Shown one piece after another: positions 1 to 12,029 of a stretch of 64,000 bases of DNA. Source of the stretch: Pardosa pseudoannulata (Eukaryota; Arthropoda; Arachnida; Araneae; Lycosidae). The position numbers and the translations under genes were made by a program. Numbering within the stretch: position 1 is the first letter of the stretch; the number at the start of each line of letters is the position of its first letter. The stretch covers positions 82,202,965 to 82,266,964 of the forward strand of contig CM063501.1 in assembly GCA_032207245.1 (NCBI GenBank), read 5' to 3'. The notes under the pieces were generated by a model. It was given only the letters and a program-made list of their open reading frames with translations. It was not told the origin of the DNA and searched no databases.

Positions 1-195
1 AATAATCTCCTTTTTTAGCTACTGAACTATACGACTTTTCTTAAAGTTTTTTTTATTCTTCTGTATCTATGGTTGCATTCCTTCGTTTAGACCTTTTCAA
101 CTGCAGCTGGAATCTGGTCAAAGATATCTGAAGTGCTAATATGTGATGCCCAAACAGATATTGGGAAGGATGAAAATCAATAATCGATTTATTTA
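1..195. repeat. Diverged copy of a local duplication, partner near 4.26-4.42 kb
   Basis: This segment resembles 4260-4420. Both contain a 'ctatg.ttacattcct' stretch, a ctgcag site followed by an 'aatctggt' stretch, and an 'aggatgaaaat' stretch in the same order. In both places it lies just upstream of a copy of the roughly 275-bp unit, so a larger block of at least 600 bp was duplicated and then diverged. No coding potential was seen. Confidence 0.55.
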
Positions 196-330
196 GGGGC
201 GGTCTCACAAAAGTCGTTTAACGGCTAATCGCGATTAATCTCTATTTAAACGGATAATTGTGTCCCGCCATTGTTTGGGGCTTGAGTTAATCTTTGTTAA
301 CTGTTAAACGAATTTGCTGATGCCGGCCCT
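196..330. mobile_element. MITE with long imperfect terminal inverted repeats, copy 1
   Basis: A 135-bp element. Its left end (GGGGCGGTCTCACAAAAGTC, then GTTTAACGGCTAATC) is the imperfect reverse complement of its right end. A second member lies at 47881-48010 with the same GTTTAACGGCTAA core and the same layout. It is too short to code for anything. The superfamily is not assignable, because the duplicated target is not clear here. Confidence 0.7.
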
Positions 331-1124
331 TAGTGTTTTATACACTCGTTTGCTTCATCAGAATTATCTTTGTAAATATCAAATTTATTATTCTATTCTT
401 ATATTTATTTAATAATTAAAAATTCAATTTTTATTTAAACGACTAAATATTTTACGCATTTTTGATACGAGAAAATATGTATACGTTGAATGTCCTAGAT
501 GGGTTGCAACCAGTTTTCTTAGGTAAGGCACCATGTACGACTTACCTATAACCGGTACATTTAGCACTATGTTGTAATGAGCTTGACTTTGGTGAGCCCG
601 ACTTTTAGTGTTTTGTACACTCGTTTGCTTCATCTAAATTATCTTTGTAAATATCAAATTTATTAATATATTCGTATATTTATTTAATAATTAAAAAATT
701 AATCTTAATTTAAACAAAGATATTTTGGGCATTTTTAATACTAGAAAATCTGTATACGTTTAATATCCTAGATTTGTTGTAACCAGGTTTCGTAGGTAAG
801 GTATCATGTACGACTTACCTATAACCAGTAAATTTAGCAGTACGTTGTAATGAGCTTGACTTTGGTCAGCCCGTCCCTTAGCGTTTGGTACACTCGTTTG
901 CTTCATCCGAATTATCTTTGTAAATGTCAAATTTATTAATCTGTTCTTATATTTATTTAATAATTAAAAAATCAATCTTTATTTAAACAAAGATATTTTG
1001 GGCAATTTTAATACGAAAAAAATCTGTATACATTGAATGTCCTAGATGGGTTGCAACCAGTGTTTGTAGGTAAAGCACCATGTACGACTTACCTATAACC
1101 GGTAAATTTAAAAGTACGTTGTAA

Positions 1125-1300
1125 CGGTTTGGTTTTGGAGCGCTACGGTCTATTTATTTCAACACGAGGTTTAACGAGACCGGGACATACTGATTAAAGC
1201 CGATTCCTAACGGCTACGAACATCCAAGCCATAGTGGAATTCGAACCCACGAACTTCGGTTCCAAAGGCCAGCACCCTAACCATTCGGCCATCGTCTGGC
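1125..1300 (-). mobile_element. tRNA-derived SINE (family 2) with perfect 11-bp target duplication
   Basis: Read on the minus strand, the head is tRNA-like. It has an A-box-like TGGCCGAATGG and a B-box-like GGTTCGAATTCC at tRNA spacing. The acceptor stem is imperfect, so this is not a working tRNA gene. The element is flanked on both sides by GTACGTTGTAA (1114-1124 and 1301-1311). Neighbouring units of the host array carry this site once, uninterrupted. Relatives are a tail fragment at about 6930-6985 and an interrupted copy at about 49515-50512. Confidence 0.88.
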
Positions 1301-1505
1301 GTACGTTGTAATGAGCTTGACTTTGGTGAGCCAGGTCCTTAGTGTTTTGTACACTACTTTGCGTCATATGTATTATCTTTGTAAAAATCAAGTTTATTAA
1401 TCTATTCTTATATTTATTTAATAATTAAAAAATCTATTTTTTATCAAACATAGATATTTTGGGCATTTTTAATACGAGAAAATATCTATACCTTGAATGT
1501 CCTAG

Positions 1506-1646
1506 GGGCTAACTCTGGATGTTGAGAGTAGGTTCGAACTTTCGTTGTGACGTCATCTTGAAGTCAGCTTTATCGTTTGCTCGCAGTCCTCAAACTGACG
1601 TCACAGTGACGTCTCAACGAAGGTTCGAAACGTTCAGAGTAAGGGA
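1506..1646. mobile_element. Palindromic MITE with GGGGCTTAC-type ends, copy 1
   Basis: A 141-bp insertion that splits the array motif 'gtcctagatggg'. A CCTAG is found on both sides (1501-1505, 1647-1651). The left half (GGGGCTAACTCTG, then GGTTCGAAC and GTTGTGACGTCA) pairs with the right half (GTGACGTC, AACGAAGGTTCGAA, CAGAGTAAGG). Two further copies lie at 19324-19475 and 19484-19640. Each half carries TGACGTCA-type 8-mers. Confidence 0.8.
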
Positions 1647-1735
1647 CCTAGATGGGTTACAACCAGTTTTTGTAGGTAAGGCATCGTGCACAACTTACCA
1701 ATAACCGGTAAATTTAGCAGTATGGTGTAATGAAC

Positions 1736-2359
1736 ACGTTTATTTAAGAAGATAAAAATCAATCCTGTTTTTAAACAAGAGAACTTCATCTTGGTATGAT
1801 GTTCTTTGAGAGACTATCTATACGCCGATAGGTATTTGCAAGGTAAATTGTATACGGAAACAAAAGCGTTTATGTCGGTATATAGCAGAAATTGAAAAAC
1901 TAAAAGTAAGTAAATCACATATCGAATAAGAAAGTACGCTAAAAAGTGTTTCATTGCTTCGTAAATGTAACATCCTGGATTATTTATGTCATTACCAGTA
2001 TGATTAATCCCAATATTTTTACTTATATGTAAGTAGTTTGGGCGAGGTAAAAACCAGTTATAACCACGATCACAAAAGATAAGATAAATTGTATCAAGCG
2101 AATTTAAAAGCATAAGTGTCATTCTAGGGCCAAAGCATTAAATACAACACAAGTTGAAAATAAAAATAAAAATAAATTTTAAAGTTATATTTTATTAGAA
2201 CAATAAGTAAAAATATAAACTGTTTCAACATGGACACTCAGGAATTATAATATCATTATTAGCGTTGCATTAAAATAGTCATTAGAAATCCAGATCAAGA
2301 TGTTTCGATTAAAAAAGAAAGAATAAGAGAAAATTTCAAAATGCTATTATGTACGTTTA
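1736..2359. other. No gene supported
   Basis: AT-rich sequence. A 102-codon open frame exists on the minus strand (1814-2122). Its product is hydrophobic in the middle and matches no family I know. There is no promoter, splice or repeat context to support it, so I regard it as chance. Confidence 0.4.
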
Positions 2360-3400
2360 TATCCCGATTTTAAAGTTATTATTAAATTTTTTAGAGCATT
2401 AGACAAACATAATAATTATAATTTCCTGTCCTCATTTTCCCACTTTCAATCGTTATGTATTATTCCCTTATTTTGAGACTCCAGTAACCTCTAGGTATAT
2501 TTTATCGATCTGGTGGACTTGCATTTTTCTTTTAGTGCGTGTCTATTTAAGTCTACATGGATTCTTTGTTGATTGCAATCAAAAATGCTCAGCGATCTTT
2601 GAGAGCTTTAGATCCCGATTTTAATATAAACTATAATGCTCTAAATACTTTTAGAGAATTAGAAATAAAAACATAATAATTATAATTTCCTGTCCTCATT
2701 TTCCCACTTTCAATCGTTATGTATTATTCCCTTATTTTGAGGCTCCAGTAACCGATATGTATATTTTATTTGCGTTCGTCTGATGTACTTGCATTTATCT
2801 TTTAGCTCGCGTGTCTATTTAAGTCCTCGACTTTTGGATTCTTTGTTTGATTGCAATCAAAATGCTCATCGATCTTTGAGAGCCTTAGATCCCGATTTTA
2901 AAGTTAACTATAATGCTGTAAATAATTTTAGAGCATTAGAAATATTTTAATTTCCTGTCCTCATTTTCCCATTTTCAATCGTTATGTATTATTCCCTTAT
3001 TTTGAGACTCTAGTAACCACTAGGTATATTTCATTTTCGATCGTCTGATTTACTTGCACTTATCTTTTGACGTGCGTGTCTATTTAAGTTCTCGACTTTT
3101 GGATTCTATGTTCGATTGCAATCAAATTGCTCAGCGATCGTTGAACGTTTTAGATCCCGATTTCTAAGTTGACTATAACGCTCTAAATATTTTTAGAACA
3201 TTAGAAATAAATCATAATAATTATAACTTCCTGTCCTCATTTTTTCTCTTTCAATCGTTATGTATTATACCCATTTTTTGAGACTGAGACTCTAGTAACT
3301 GCTAGGTATATTTTATTTGCATTTGTCTGGTGTACTTGCCATTATCTTTTGACTCATGTGTCTATTTAAGTCCTCGACTTTTGGATTCTTTGATTAATCT
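2360..3400. repeat. Tandem array of about 265-bp units (four units)
   Basis: The motif 'atcccgattt' occurs at 2361, 2612, 2889 and 3154. The motif 'cctgtcctcatttt' occurs at 2425, 2689, 2954 and 3230 (spacings 264, 265 and 276). Between them 'caatcgttatgtattat' and 'gtgtctatttaagt' recur in order. No open frame is kept across the units, so it is non-coding. Confidence 0.85.
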
Positions 3401-4259
3401 TAATCTACAAACCACTAAGTGATTTCGACTACATAGAATGTTTCTCGCTTGTAGCAACGAAATATCTGTCTGCTGATATTCTCGATTTGTGACATACTAA
3501 ATTTGGTTTTTCATTTGTGCTGTAATATAAGCCATAGTGTGATTTGTACGCTAAGGTGTCGAGGAAACTCTTCGTGTAGCTTCCTGCCCTACTATTTTTG
3601 TAAATTTATAATCTTGTTGTTTAATTCCTTGTTATAAATCTAGTTCGGGCTTTGGGTAAAAGAAAAGCTATTGTTAAGTTGTCATTTACATCTTTTGTAT
3701 TTTTCCTAATTTTATTTTACAAGAAGTAAAGCAATCATTGTTTTAAACATGATAAATTGTTATGGTTACCTTAAACTACGAAATTGTTCCCCTTCTTTGA
3801 ATGCCGTCTGCAAGGTAAGCTGTATTCTACTTTGTTTGCTAGTTACCTAGTAGACCTTAACTCGTTGTTTTTCGTCTTGCTATTTTCGAGTTTCTGGAAT
3901 TCCATTCCAGGTGTTTAACATATTGTAAGTATATTTCGAATATATTTCGCACAACTTGATAATATTTGTAATTTATATACGCGCATACTTAACTTGATTT
4001 CAAGTAAGATAAAAATTCATGTTTATTTAATTAAAATTATTTACAGCTTTATTCTTTTTCTTATTTATTTAACAATCAACAAATCCATAATTGTATTATT
4101 TTCGGAATATTTATTTAAGAAGGTAGATATGTACCATAAAGTTAAACACGTAAACAATTTCAAGGTAACTTTTAAGAATACTTCGAGAAAGTTCCTACAC
4201 TATTAAATCTTGTCCACGAGGTAAGCAGTGGCAAGCAGTAATCTTTTTCACCTACTTCA
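3401..4259. other. Nothing recognised
   Basis: AT-rich unique sequence. The only open frame (3994-4206, plus strand, 70 codons) is low-complexity and rich in isoleucine and lysine, as expected by chance here. No repeat, RNA gene or transposon end was seen. Confidence 0.4.
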
Positions 4260-4660
4260 CTGTACATACTCTTTTTCTTTCATTTCTGTGTGTCTATGAT
4301 TACATTCCTGCATTTTATTCTGTGCTACTGCAGGTCGAATCTGGTTGAAAAACTTTAATGTACCAATCTGTTATACCCGGATTGACATCTGGTAGGATGA
4401 AAATTACTAACCAATTTTTTAGTGTTTTGTACACACGTGTGCTTCATCCGAATTACCTTTGTAAACACCAGATTTCTTAATATATTCTCATATTTTTTTA
4501 ATAAGACAAAAGTCGATCATTATTTAAACACTAGAAATATTTCAGGTATTTTTTAATCCGAGAAAATCTATGTACGTTGAGTGTACAAAATACCGCAGTC
4601 TGTTTTCGTGGTTAGGTCACCTTGTACGCCAAACCTATATCACAGCTTTTAATTTTGGCA
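4260..4660. repeat. Diverged single copy of the window-start block plus the 275-bp unit
   Basis: It contains 'tagtgttttgtacacacg', 'gcttcatccgaattacctttgtaaa', 'tatttaaac', 'cgagaaaatctatgtacgttga' and a GTACGCC..ACCTAT stretch. These are in the same order as the units at 331-1735. The upstream half matches 1-195. This copy is clearly older than the head-to-tail array. Confidence 0.65.
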
Positions 4661-4700
4661 TTTCCATATGTCAAAGGACTTTTGTTTATCTTCCTTTTGT

Positions 4701-4737
4701 TTAGCTACTTGCCACTGTAGCCCAAACTTAGTTTGGG
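4701..4737. mobile_element. Candidate piggyBac-type end with a mutated target (family J)
   Basis: TTAG at 4701-4704 is followed by 16 bp (CTACTTGCCACTGTAG) and then by a perfect 17-nt palindrome, CCCAAACTTAGTTTGGG (4721-4737). The spacing equals that of the TTAA-flanked ends elsewhere in the window, so this may be an old end whose TTAA has mutated. No opposite end or coding remnant was found, so chance cannot be excluded. Confidence 0.3.
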
Positions 4738-6929
4738 ATAATCAAATGTATAATGATTGTAATGCATGAAATGACGTCGGGTAAAAAATTAAAAGCTTGT
4801 TCAAAGTTTATTATTATTTCGAGTAAACATTTATTGTGCATTCTATTTTTACTGTACATGGTGGAAATTGTCCTTTATGTACATTCATTTAAGGCTAGAT
4901 TAAAACTATATATGTGTTAACCAATACATAGTTTAGTGATTCCCAAGTTCTAAACAGGAAATAAAAGAAAATTAAGAAATTTTAAGGTAATCATGGATAT
5001 CTCAACATGTTTGTCTTCTGTTTAAGATATAGATAAATAACGTTGAAGTAAAGCATAAAGCGTATCTACTGTTATTTAATTTACTTGTGTACAGTTCACT
5101 GAGGTGTATACGAATTGCATTACAATGTACGTGTATGTTAAGGATCTAGAAAATAACATAAGAATTAAAGATACATTATCCTTTTTAAAACGTAGTGACA
5201 TTATTAACTTAAAACATTCCGAACTTGTTTTCCAAAATATAAATGTCCATTACTTTTTTATAGAAGTTACAATTCTAAATATGGTAACTATATCGTTTAA
5301 ATCTCGTTTCTAAGAAAACACTATTTCTAATTTAATTGTTAATATATAGCAAAAACTGATTTTCTATTATTCACTTATTAACTTTTTAAATACATGCCCC
5401 ACAGGTAATAGATCAAGGGGACTATCACATTTCTAGAGTTTGAACAAAATAGGATTTTTTTAAAAACATCATCTAAGATAAATGTAATAAATTTGTAATA
5501 AAATCTTTCATTGTACTTAATTTTTTTAAAGATTATTTTCCCTAAGTAAAGATATAAAAAATATTATATTTTTTAAAATTTCGTTATGTTGTTTTAAACG
5601 CTTTGACTTATTTTTTGAGTTCAGATTCTGAATTTGTATCTAAGCGACGAGTAAACTAAAAGTTCCAAAGGGTAAGCATTCATTAAAATGATGTATTCTA
5701 GGTAGAAAGCTTAAATCTGGAACATTTACTGTAATGTTTCTTCCGATCCAATAGTTTATATATTTTAAAGCTAAGATTCATCTTAAAGTTGCAGACACAT
5801 TCACATGAACATTTAGCTAATAATGTATTACTGTTTTAAGAATATTGATCAAAAGCAGAAAAAAAATGTCCATTGTCCTCTTTAACGCAGAATATATTGA
5901 AGGCTGAGATTCAATGTGTCTTGTTCTCATGAACTTCAAAGCGTAACGCTTAGTTTTTTCTGCAATCACGTGACTCCGAAACGTGATGTTTCTCATCTTT
6001 GTTGAAAAGAGTATTTTTTCTACGCTTAAAGCTTTCAAACCGTGTTTTATCATATTCTGTTCTTTTCCACATGATCAAAATTTGGCCTTAAAGTCTTAAT
6101 TTTTTTTCGAATACGACTTAGTAATTTTTTGTCCTCATTTTTTTTCAGCTAGGATTACGCTCCCGATGCTTTATGTTTTTATCGTTATGTCCTCTTTTTC
6201 TGCATCAACACTGCTTTCAAAGCATATAGAAGGTTATTTCCAGGAACATAATTTTAGATCGTCATTGGCCATATTTACAAGTTACATTTTCTATTTTCAA
6301 AACTGAAGTGATATTCGATTTATTACTTTTTATCTTTATAAGCTCAAATATTCAGTTAAAGAAATTTTGGAATTAAAATTCTTTAAAATACCTTACTTAA
6401 TGTGCCTAGTATACTAATAGATTGAGTTTTGTAATATATAAGCAGCTCTTAAAATTTTCACAATATTGAATCTTTTTAATTACTCATTTTTGTCTAAACA
6501 TCCCTGGTAAATATATGTCATCTTTGAAAAGTGTGTACTTTCTAAAAAACGTTTACTTTAAACAAAGCTTTAAGGACAGATATTAGCACGGATGTTTTCC
6601 TGTGCATAAATCGGGATTTTCATTGACACTTTTCAAATTTTTGTGTTTTATTTATTCTAATCCTGAAAATCCGGGGTCTAAATAACCTGTCAGTATCTTT
6701 AAAATAGTATGCGTAGGGTGGCGGCTGGAAATCTAACAGCTTCTTTCTTTCTATTTCAAGCATCTAAGAATGAATATGTGCTTAACAACTTTTTAAAGTC
6801 TTTTGGTCAGGTTTTCTATAATGCAGAGTGCTATAGTATAAAACATAATTTCTTCAACATTTCTATTTCTAAAATTTCTAAGCAACTTTTATTTTGGTCA
6901 TTGTTTGGGATTTAGATAGCTGTTTACTG
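4738..6929. other. Nothing recognised
   Basis: AT-rich single-copy sequence. Short open frames at 5104-5313 (+), 5817-6053 (-) and 6709-6915 (+) have no family resemblance and no repeat homologue in the window. No RNA gene, transposon end or array was seen. Confidence 0.4.
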
Positions 6930-6985
6930 TGTTTGGTTTGGTTTGGAGTGCTATACAGTCTCTTTTTTTGCAACACGAGGGCTAA
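6930..6985 (-). mobile_element. Truncated tail of the family 2 SINE
   Basis: The stretch 'ggtttggtttggagtgctatacagtct' followed by 'gcaacacgaggg' matches the non-tRNA end of the SINE at 1125-1300 (ggtttggttttggagcgctacggtct, caacacgagg). The tRNA-like head is missing. Confidence 0.6.
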
Positions 6986-6989
6986 TTTT

Positions 6990-8800
6990 ACAGTGTTTGA
7001 ATGTTTAGGGGAAAATGTTAGAAAAAGATTGCTAATTAGACTACATGGAAGAGATATATTAAAATTAAAACTTTTATAGGGGACTGTTACATATCATAAC
7101 ACAACAAATTAGTCAGCAGATTAAAAGCTACTGCCTGCTTGGATGTTCTAAACCACTCAGTATTGTCTTCAGTAGGTAATGGTTTAATTTTCTACAATGT
7201 AATATAAAATTGATTTTCAAATAAAGGGGAATTAGTTTTAATAATCACATTAATTCTGATTCTCTTAATCGTCACAACTTCTAAGTTTCGTTTATTATAT
7301 GCTGCCTTTTTGCAATAGGTTTTTAAATATGGGAGTTTTAATTATATAATCCTACAAAATGTGGATCACCTCTAAATGTTCTTGCAATATTACCCTCATA
7401 CATATTGATTTTACATTAGATATGTATTACATTTCTGAAAATCTTTGACCATGTTATGTGTATTTATTTCTATAGAATTTAGTACAGCATAGTTTTATTC
7501 AAAATAACCTTTTAAATAGAGGAATATTTTCAACTATGTCATAACTCGCAAGAACTTTTACGAAAAAAATCTATACCCACTTTAATTAATTTCCTATACT
7601 AGTATTACTTTCAAATAATATAATTAAATCTAATTGAATTGAGGTAAGGGTCCCAAAAATTTACTTTATGCAGAAGAATTTAATTATCTTGTGATATTTA
7701 AAAAATTTAAAAGTCAATTATAACTATAGCAAGCAATTTTCACAAGCGAAATACTTACACTCTACGGAAAGAGTTATTTCAATTTAGGAATATAAAGCTG
7801 GACATTCCGCCATCATTTCGAAGAACACGATAAATGAATTTTGCAAATTACCTTAATAGCTTTATCGATGTTTTACTATAAATTAATATTAGTTTCAATG
7901 AAGTAATTTCAAGTGCGACATGAGTATCGTAAATATTATATTCTGCATATCGTTTGAGCATTCCAAGTTTTTGAGATAGGTGCAATGTGTTTTGAATGCA
8001 TTTTGTTTGAGCGATACTTACTTATTGCATTCCTTTTGTGCTAGAATATATTAAAGCATGCTCTTAAAGATGTATTTTGATGAGAAAAGAATTTCAGATT
8101 CACGTGATTTCTGATGCTTTTATCACTTAAACAAACTTAAAGTTAAAAAAAAATATTTATTGGAAACTTTGTAATCCTTGTTCTCTATGAAACTAACCTA
8201 AAAATCTTCAGCTACATTCTCAAAAAAGTTCGAAGAAGATTACCAGCTTTAACAATGATCGAAAACGCTTCTGGTAAGTCGTTACCCTGAATAGGTTCCT
8301 GTTAGTAAAGCAGTTTCTCTGAACATGTAAATATGCTTTTGAATGGATAAAACTGCGAAAATGATTATAAATAGCGTTACGTCACTTCTAAATTGAAAAC
8401 CATGTGAATTTCAACATTTGTACGCTGTAGTGCAAAATTCATGCAGGAAATAAGACTGTTAAGTGAGGATGCAAAAGTAATTTTTAACCAAAACAAATGG
8501 AAGATCTTATTATAACATAGAAGAAATAAAATATAGTCATGCATCCAATATTTTTTCTACAGAAATAGAAACACGAAAATGGAAGCGCATTGGTCTGTTG
8601 CAGTATGAATACTTCGTCATTAACTTAGTCCTTATTTGTTATTATAAATACACAACTTTATATTGATATTCTGAGAAGAAATTGCGTCCCAGTTCAAAAT
8701 ATATAAGCCTGTATGATGGCTACGTTTTAATTTATGATGGCTTTCAATAATGAGATCTTCCTATTATGCAGCCTCCACACTGTAGCCAATAGTTCACCAC
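6990..8800. other. Nothing recognised
   Basis: AT-rich single-copy DNA with no convincing open frame, RNA gene, repeat or transposon end. Confidence 0.4.
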
Positions 8801-8814
8801 TTTCTAATGTTGAC

Positions 8815-9080
8815 TATGAATGATGGTTTAAGGGTTGCATCCACACACTGGGCCACTAAAAGAGCCTAGAGGTGTGGATTCGTCACTACGATCTACTGCG
8901 CACTTTAGGTGCGCATATTCCTGCGTTTGATCTTTGGAGAAAAAAACGCTTCCGAAGCCATTCTCCACCATCGTTATTTTATCGTCTGCCATCGTCGATC
9001 TCCATAAACCATACAACATCCAGAGGGTGGTAATGTCTTGCAGTTGACCATAGCTTGGAAGGGCCTTTAATGTAACAGAA
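8815..9080 (-). other. Coding-like island of unknown origin
   Basis: This stretch is noticeably richer in G and C than its surroundings. On the minus strand a 63-codon frame (8828-9019) stays open, and it can be extended upstream without a stop to about 9065. The product shows balanced composition (MADDKITMVENGFGSVFFSK, then acidic and cysteine residues), unlike the random AT-rich frames nearby. I do not recognise a family. It could be a decayed transposon or retrocopy fragment, or an exon. The phrase 'acaacatccagag' also occurs at the edge of the Tc1 relic near 21060, which weakly favours transposon debris. Confidence 0.3.
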
Positions 9081-9429
9081 AAAGAAAATTTTTGAAATAT
9101 CTTTCTCTATGAAATAACTAAATTTAGTATTATAATTATAATTAAGTTCAATAACTAAATTTATTGAACATTCTTGAGAAAATTGCAGGAAAAAACGGCA
9201 TTTAAAAAGAACTTACTATATACATCAATGGACTTTATATCTCGTTCTTTAACAAAAAAAAACTATACATAATTCGATTATGAAATTCTATAGTGAATCA
9301 AAGAGATTACTAAACGTGAAGGATATTTTAGAAGCTATACATAGGAATGATTATTTTCAAAAATGTGAAACTTAACACATTAAATGGAAGTTGGTTTCAT
9401 TGGAAACTATGAATTGTTCTTGTTATCAG

Positions 9430-9575
9430 TATGTATTGTTATCAGTAGAGAGGGATTAACTACTGTCTATAAGAGAAACTGGATGAGTCTGTCAACATAT
9501 AGGAACGACTGGAAAAAACTGCTTGGGACATCCTTGGCTTGTTGCACTCTGTAGTGCTTTAAAAGAAGAAGAAAA
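9430..9575 (+). mobile_element. Possible 3' tail of a non-LTR retrotransposon
   Basis: The segment reads as a short basic/aromatic stretch (YRNDWKKLLGTSLA) followed by a stop and an AAGAAGAAG-like tail. This resembles the C-terminal end and simple tail of arthropod LINE ORF2 proteins. Only about 30 codons are visible and no reverse transcriptase motif lies upstream, so the assignment is tentative. Confidence 0.25.
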
Positions 9576-9981
9576 TGTAGTGTTCAATATGTAATATAAA
9601 TTTAATTTAAATTTCGCGCAGAAAATACATTCCATCCTAAATGTGAGTTTGTATACTCATAATTCAGTTTATTACAACAAAACATTTCTCATCACAGTTG
9701 TATGAATGCGTTTCACATTTATCGTAAATGCTTTTTTTATTACAATGCAAATGGGATATGACCAAGAAAAAATTCTTGTGATAATTGTAATTGCTTGTAA
9801 ATGCTTATAATGTAAATGCTGGGATATATCACCATACCAGTTTGACATTAAAATACAATAACTCCCAGATACGATCTTTTTTTATGAAAGATTAAAATGT
9901 CGAATATAAGTGAAGTCTTCTCTTTAAAAATATATTTAAAGAATTTTAATATATTTGGTCTTTTAATAAATTAAAGCTTTT

Positions 9982-9983
<2 letters not shown>

Positions 9984-10076
<93 letters not shown>
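9984..10076. repeat. (AT)n microsatellite
   Basis: An almost pure AT dinucleotide run of about 93 bp. It can form cruciform DNA and is prone to length error in assemblies. Confidence 0.97.
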
Positions 10077-10079
<3 letters not shown>

Positions 10080-10535
10080 ACTTACATTTTACAAAAGTAC
10101 ATTATAAATATATTATCTAACAGTAAGACGTAAAGAGCTATATAGTACTCCTGGGTGGAATTTAAGGATAGGTATTTATGCTGGTAGAATTATGGATTTT
10201 TAAGGGTTCATACGTTAAATCGAGAAAAATTCAGTTTTTCATAAAACACATGTGTGAAAAGGAATACAGTTCTGAATATTTTCAAACATTCCACGTAAAA
10301 AAAATTACAACATTGAGACCAGTTATGAAAAAAAAAACGTGTCAGCTAATTATCTGTAAACAAATTTAACCAGCAAAACTTTTCTCAAATTGTGATTTTT
10401 CTCAAATTGTGATTCTTTTTTCAAGTAACGCGCATGTTTTCTCAAAAAAATTTTTAATGTTTTTTTCATGAATTTTTTATAGATAGTATACAATATAGTT
10501 TTCATCGATTTAACCTATATTATCTTGTATATTTC

Positions 10536-10539
<4 letters not shown>
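10077..10539. other. Nothing recognised between two microsatellites
   Basis: AT-rich sequence with a 63-codon plus-strand frame (10178-10369) of no recognised family. A short direct duplication, 'ttctcaaattgtgatt', occurs near 10381-10412. Confidence 0.4.
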
Positions 10540-10576
<37 letters not shown>

Positions 10577-10583
10577 GTATATA

Positions 10584-10630
<47 letters not shown>

Positions 10631-10745
10631 ATATATATATGTATATATATGTATATATATATATATGTATATATGTATATGTATATATATATATGTATAT
10701 ATGTATATATGTATATATGTATATGTGTGTATATATATGTATATA

Positions 10746-10803
<58 letters not shown>
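10540..10803. repeat. Compound (AT)n / (GTATAT)n microsatellite
   Basis: A 264-bp run of AT dinucleotides interspersed with GTATAT and GTATATAT blocks, ending in pure AT. Several open frames of alternating tyrosine, isoleucine, methionine, threonine or cysteine cross it on both strands. These are translation artefacts of the repeat. Confidence 0.97.
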
Positions 10804-10808
<5 letters not shown>

Positions 10809-12029
10809 ATATTTGCAATAAAAAAATATTTAATTTAAAAAGAAATGAATTTTTTCAAATATTTTTTTAAAAATTATATATGTATTTTAAATACATGTAA
10901 TTCTAAATTCAAAGTTATTGAGATATTGTGGTATGTTTCAGAACAGTAACTTTCTCTCTAACTTAATTATATTTTTAGTTATTAAGTGCGTGAGTCTTGA
11001 TATTATTTTTGTTAATAAAAAAGTGTCTCTTATTTTAAAATTTCTAACAAAAACACTTTTTATGTATCAGAAATGAATGAAATATGTAAGTAAACATAGT
11101 ACTTTGTTCTGACTATGCTAATGAAATTATGTTTGTAAAACTAGTCGTTTTAAAGCTATGAGAAGTCAAAAATGATAATCATTTTACATTTTTTCGATTT
11201 TCAAGATTTGTATGACTCCTTAATTGTCTAAATATCTGTAATAGAAACAGTAGTTAAAGCGGAGATAACAAGAAAAAAATTGGTTTCAGAACCGTAGAAA
11301 CAAATCTCAATAATTTGATAAATATTCTTTGAAGATTAACAAGATTTTATTGTTTCTTTAAACATTTATAAAGCAATTAATGAGATTAAAGTTTTAAGAA
11401 AATTATCAAAATTTGAAAAAATAAAATTATTATTTATTGATAATTTTTAATATCTAGAAATTAAAAAACTTAAATATTTTAACACACTTAAGGTTAAAAC
11501 TAAACATGAAATTCAACAGTTCTCTTCTGTTATTAAAATATTCAGAAATGTGTGCTTAACAATAATTTCTTTAAGTTTTTGAACTGGAACTTACGTGTCT
11601 AGAGGTTTCTGCTTAATCATAAACTGAAAATTAAGGACAATTTAGCGTTGCGTAATGCTGATAATATCATTTACTGCTACAAAAAACTTATTTCTTCCAA
11701 AATGTTTCACCTAATTAGTTTCTAATTGTCTCCGTAACAATACATTATTAGTTTTAGAAAAGATAATGTCTTAGAGAATATTTTACACTAAACTAAAAGA
11801 TTTTCTCATTATCTGTTCCGATTTATTATATTTAAGATGTAGTTTTCGATTGTTCTAGTATCCTTTTCTCGGTTCCTATTTCATACACTTGATTGTTTAA
11901 AGGGATTTTATATTTCAACGTACTTACGTCTGAACTAATACTATTTATACGTAACGTGTTTATTATAAATTTTTTCTTACGTCTCAGAGCCAGTTTTTAA
12001 TTAAAATTATAAAAAATAATTAAATATAT
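10804..12029. other. Nothing recognised
   Basis: Very AT-rich single-copy sequence with no open frame of note. It leads into the first unit of the 1.37-kb array. Confidence 0.4.

Larger units (their letters stand above)
331..1735. repeat. Tandem array of about 275-bp units (four units, two with insertions)
   Basis: The motif 'tagtgttttgtacactcg' and its variants recur at about 331, 606, 879 and 1340. The spacings are 275, 273 and 461 bp, the last being one unit plus a 187-bp SINE and its target duplication. Each unit contains 'gaatgtcctagatgggttgcaacc' and 'gtacgacttacctataacc' or close variants. A fifth, diverged copy lies at 4420-4660. The short open frames inside are products of the repeat and look non-coding. 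Confidence 0.85.

Noticed and set aside
1125..1300. Functional tRNA gene on the minus strand
   Set aside because: A and B boxes are recognisable, but the acceptor stem is mismatched. The unit has a SINE tail and a target duplication.
331..1735. CRISPR-like array in the 275-bp repeats
   Set aside because: The units are long, directly repeated without unique spacers, and the DNA is eukaryotic.
10510..10838. Three overlapping open frames of 89-102 codons on both strands
   Set aside because: They are translations of an AT/GTATAT microsatellite (alternating Y, I, M, C, T) with no coding meaning.
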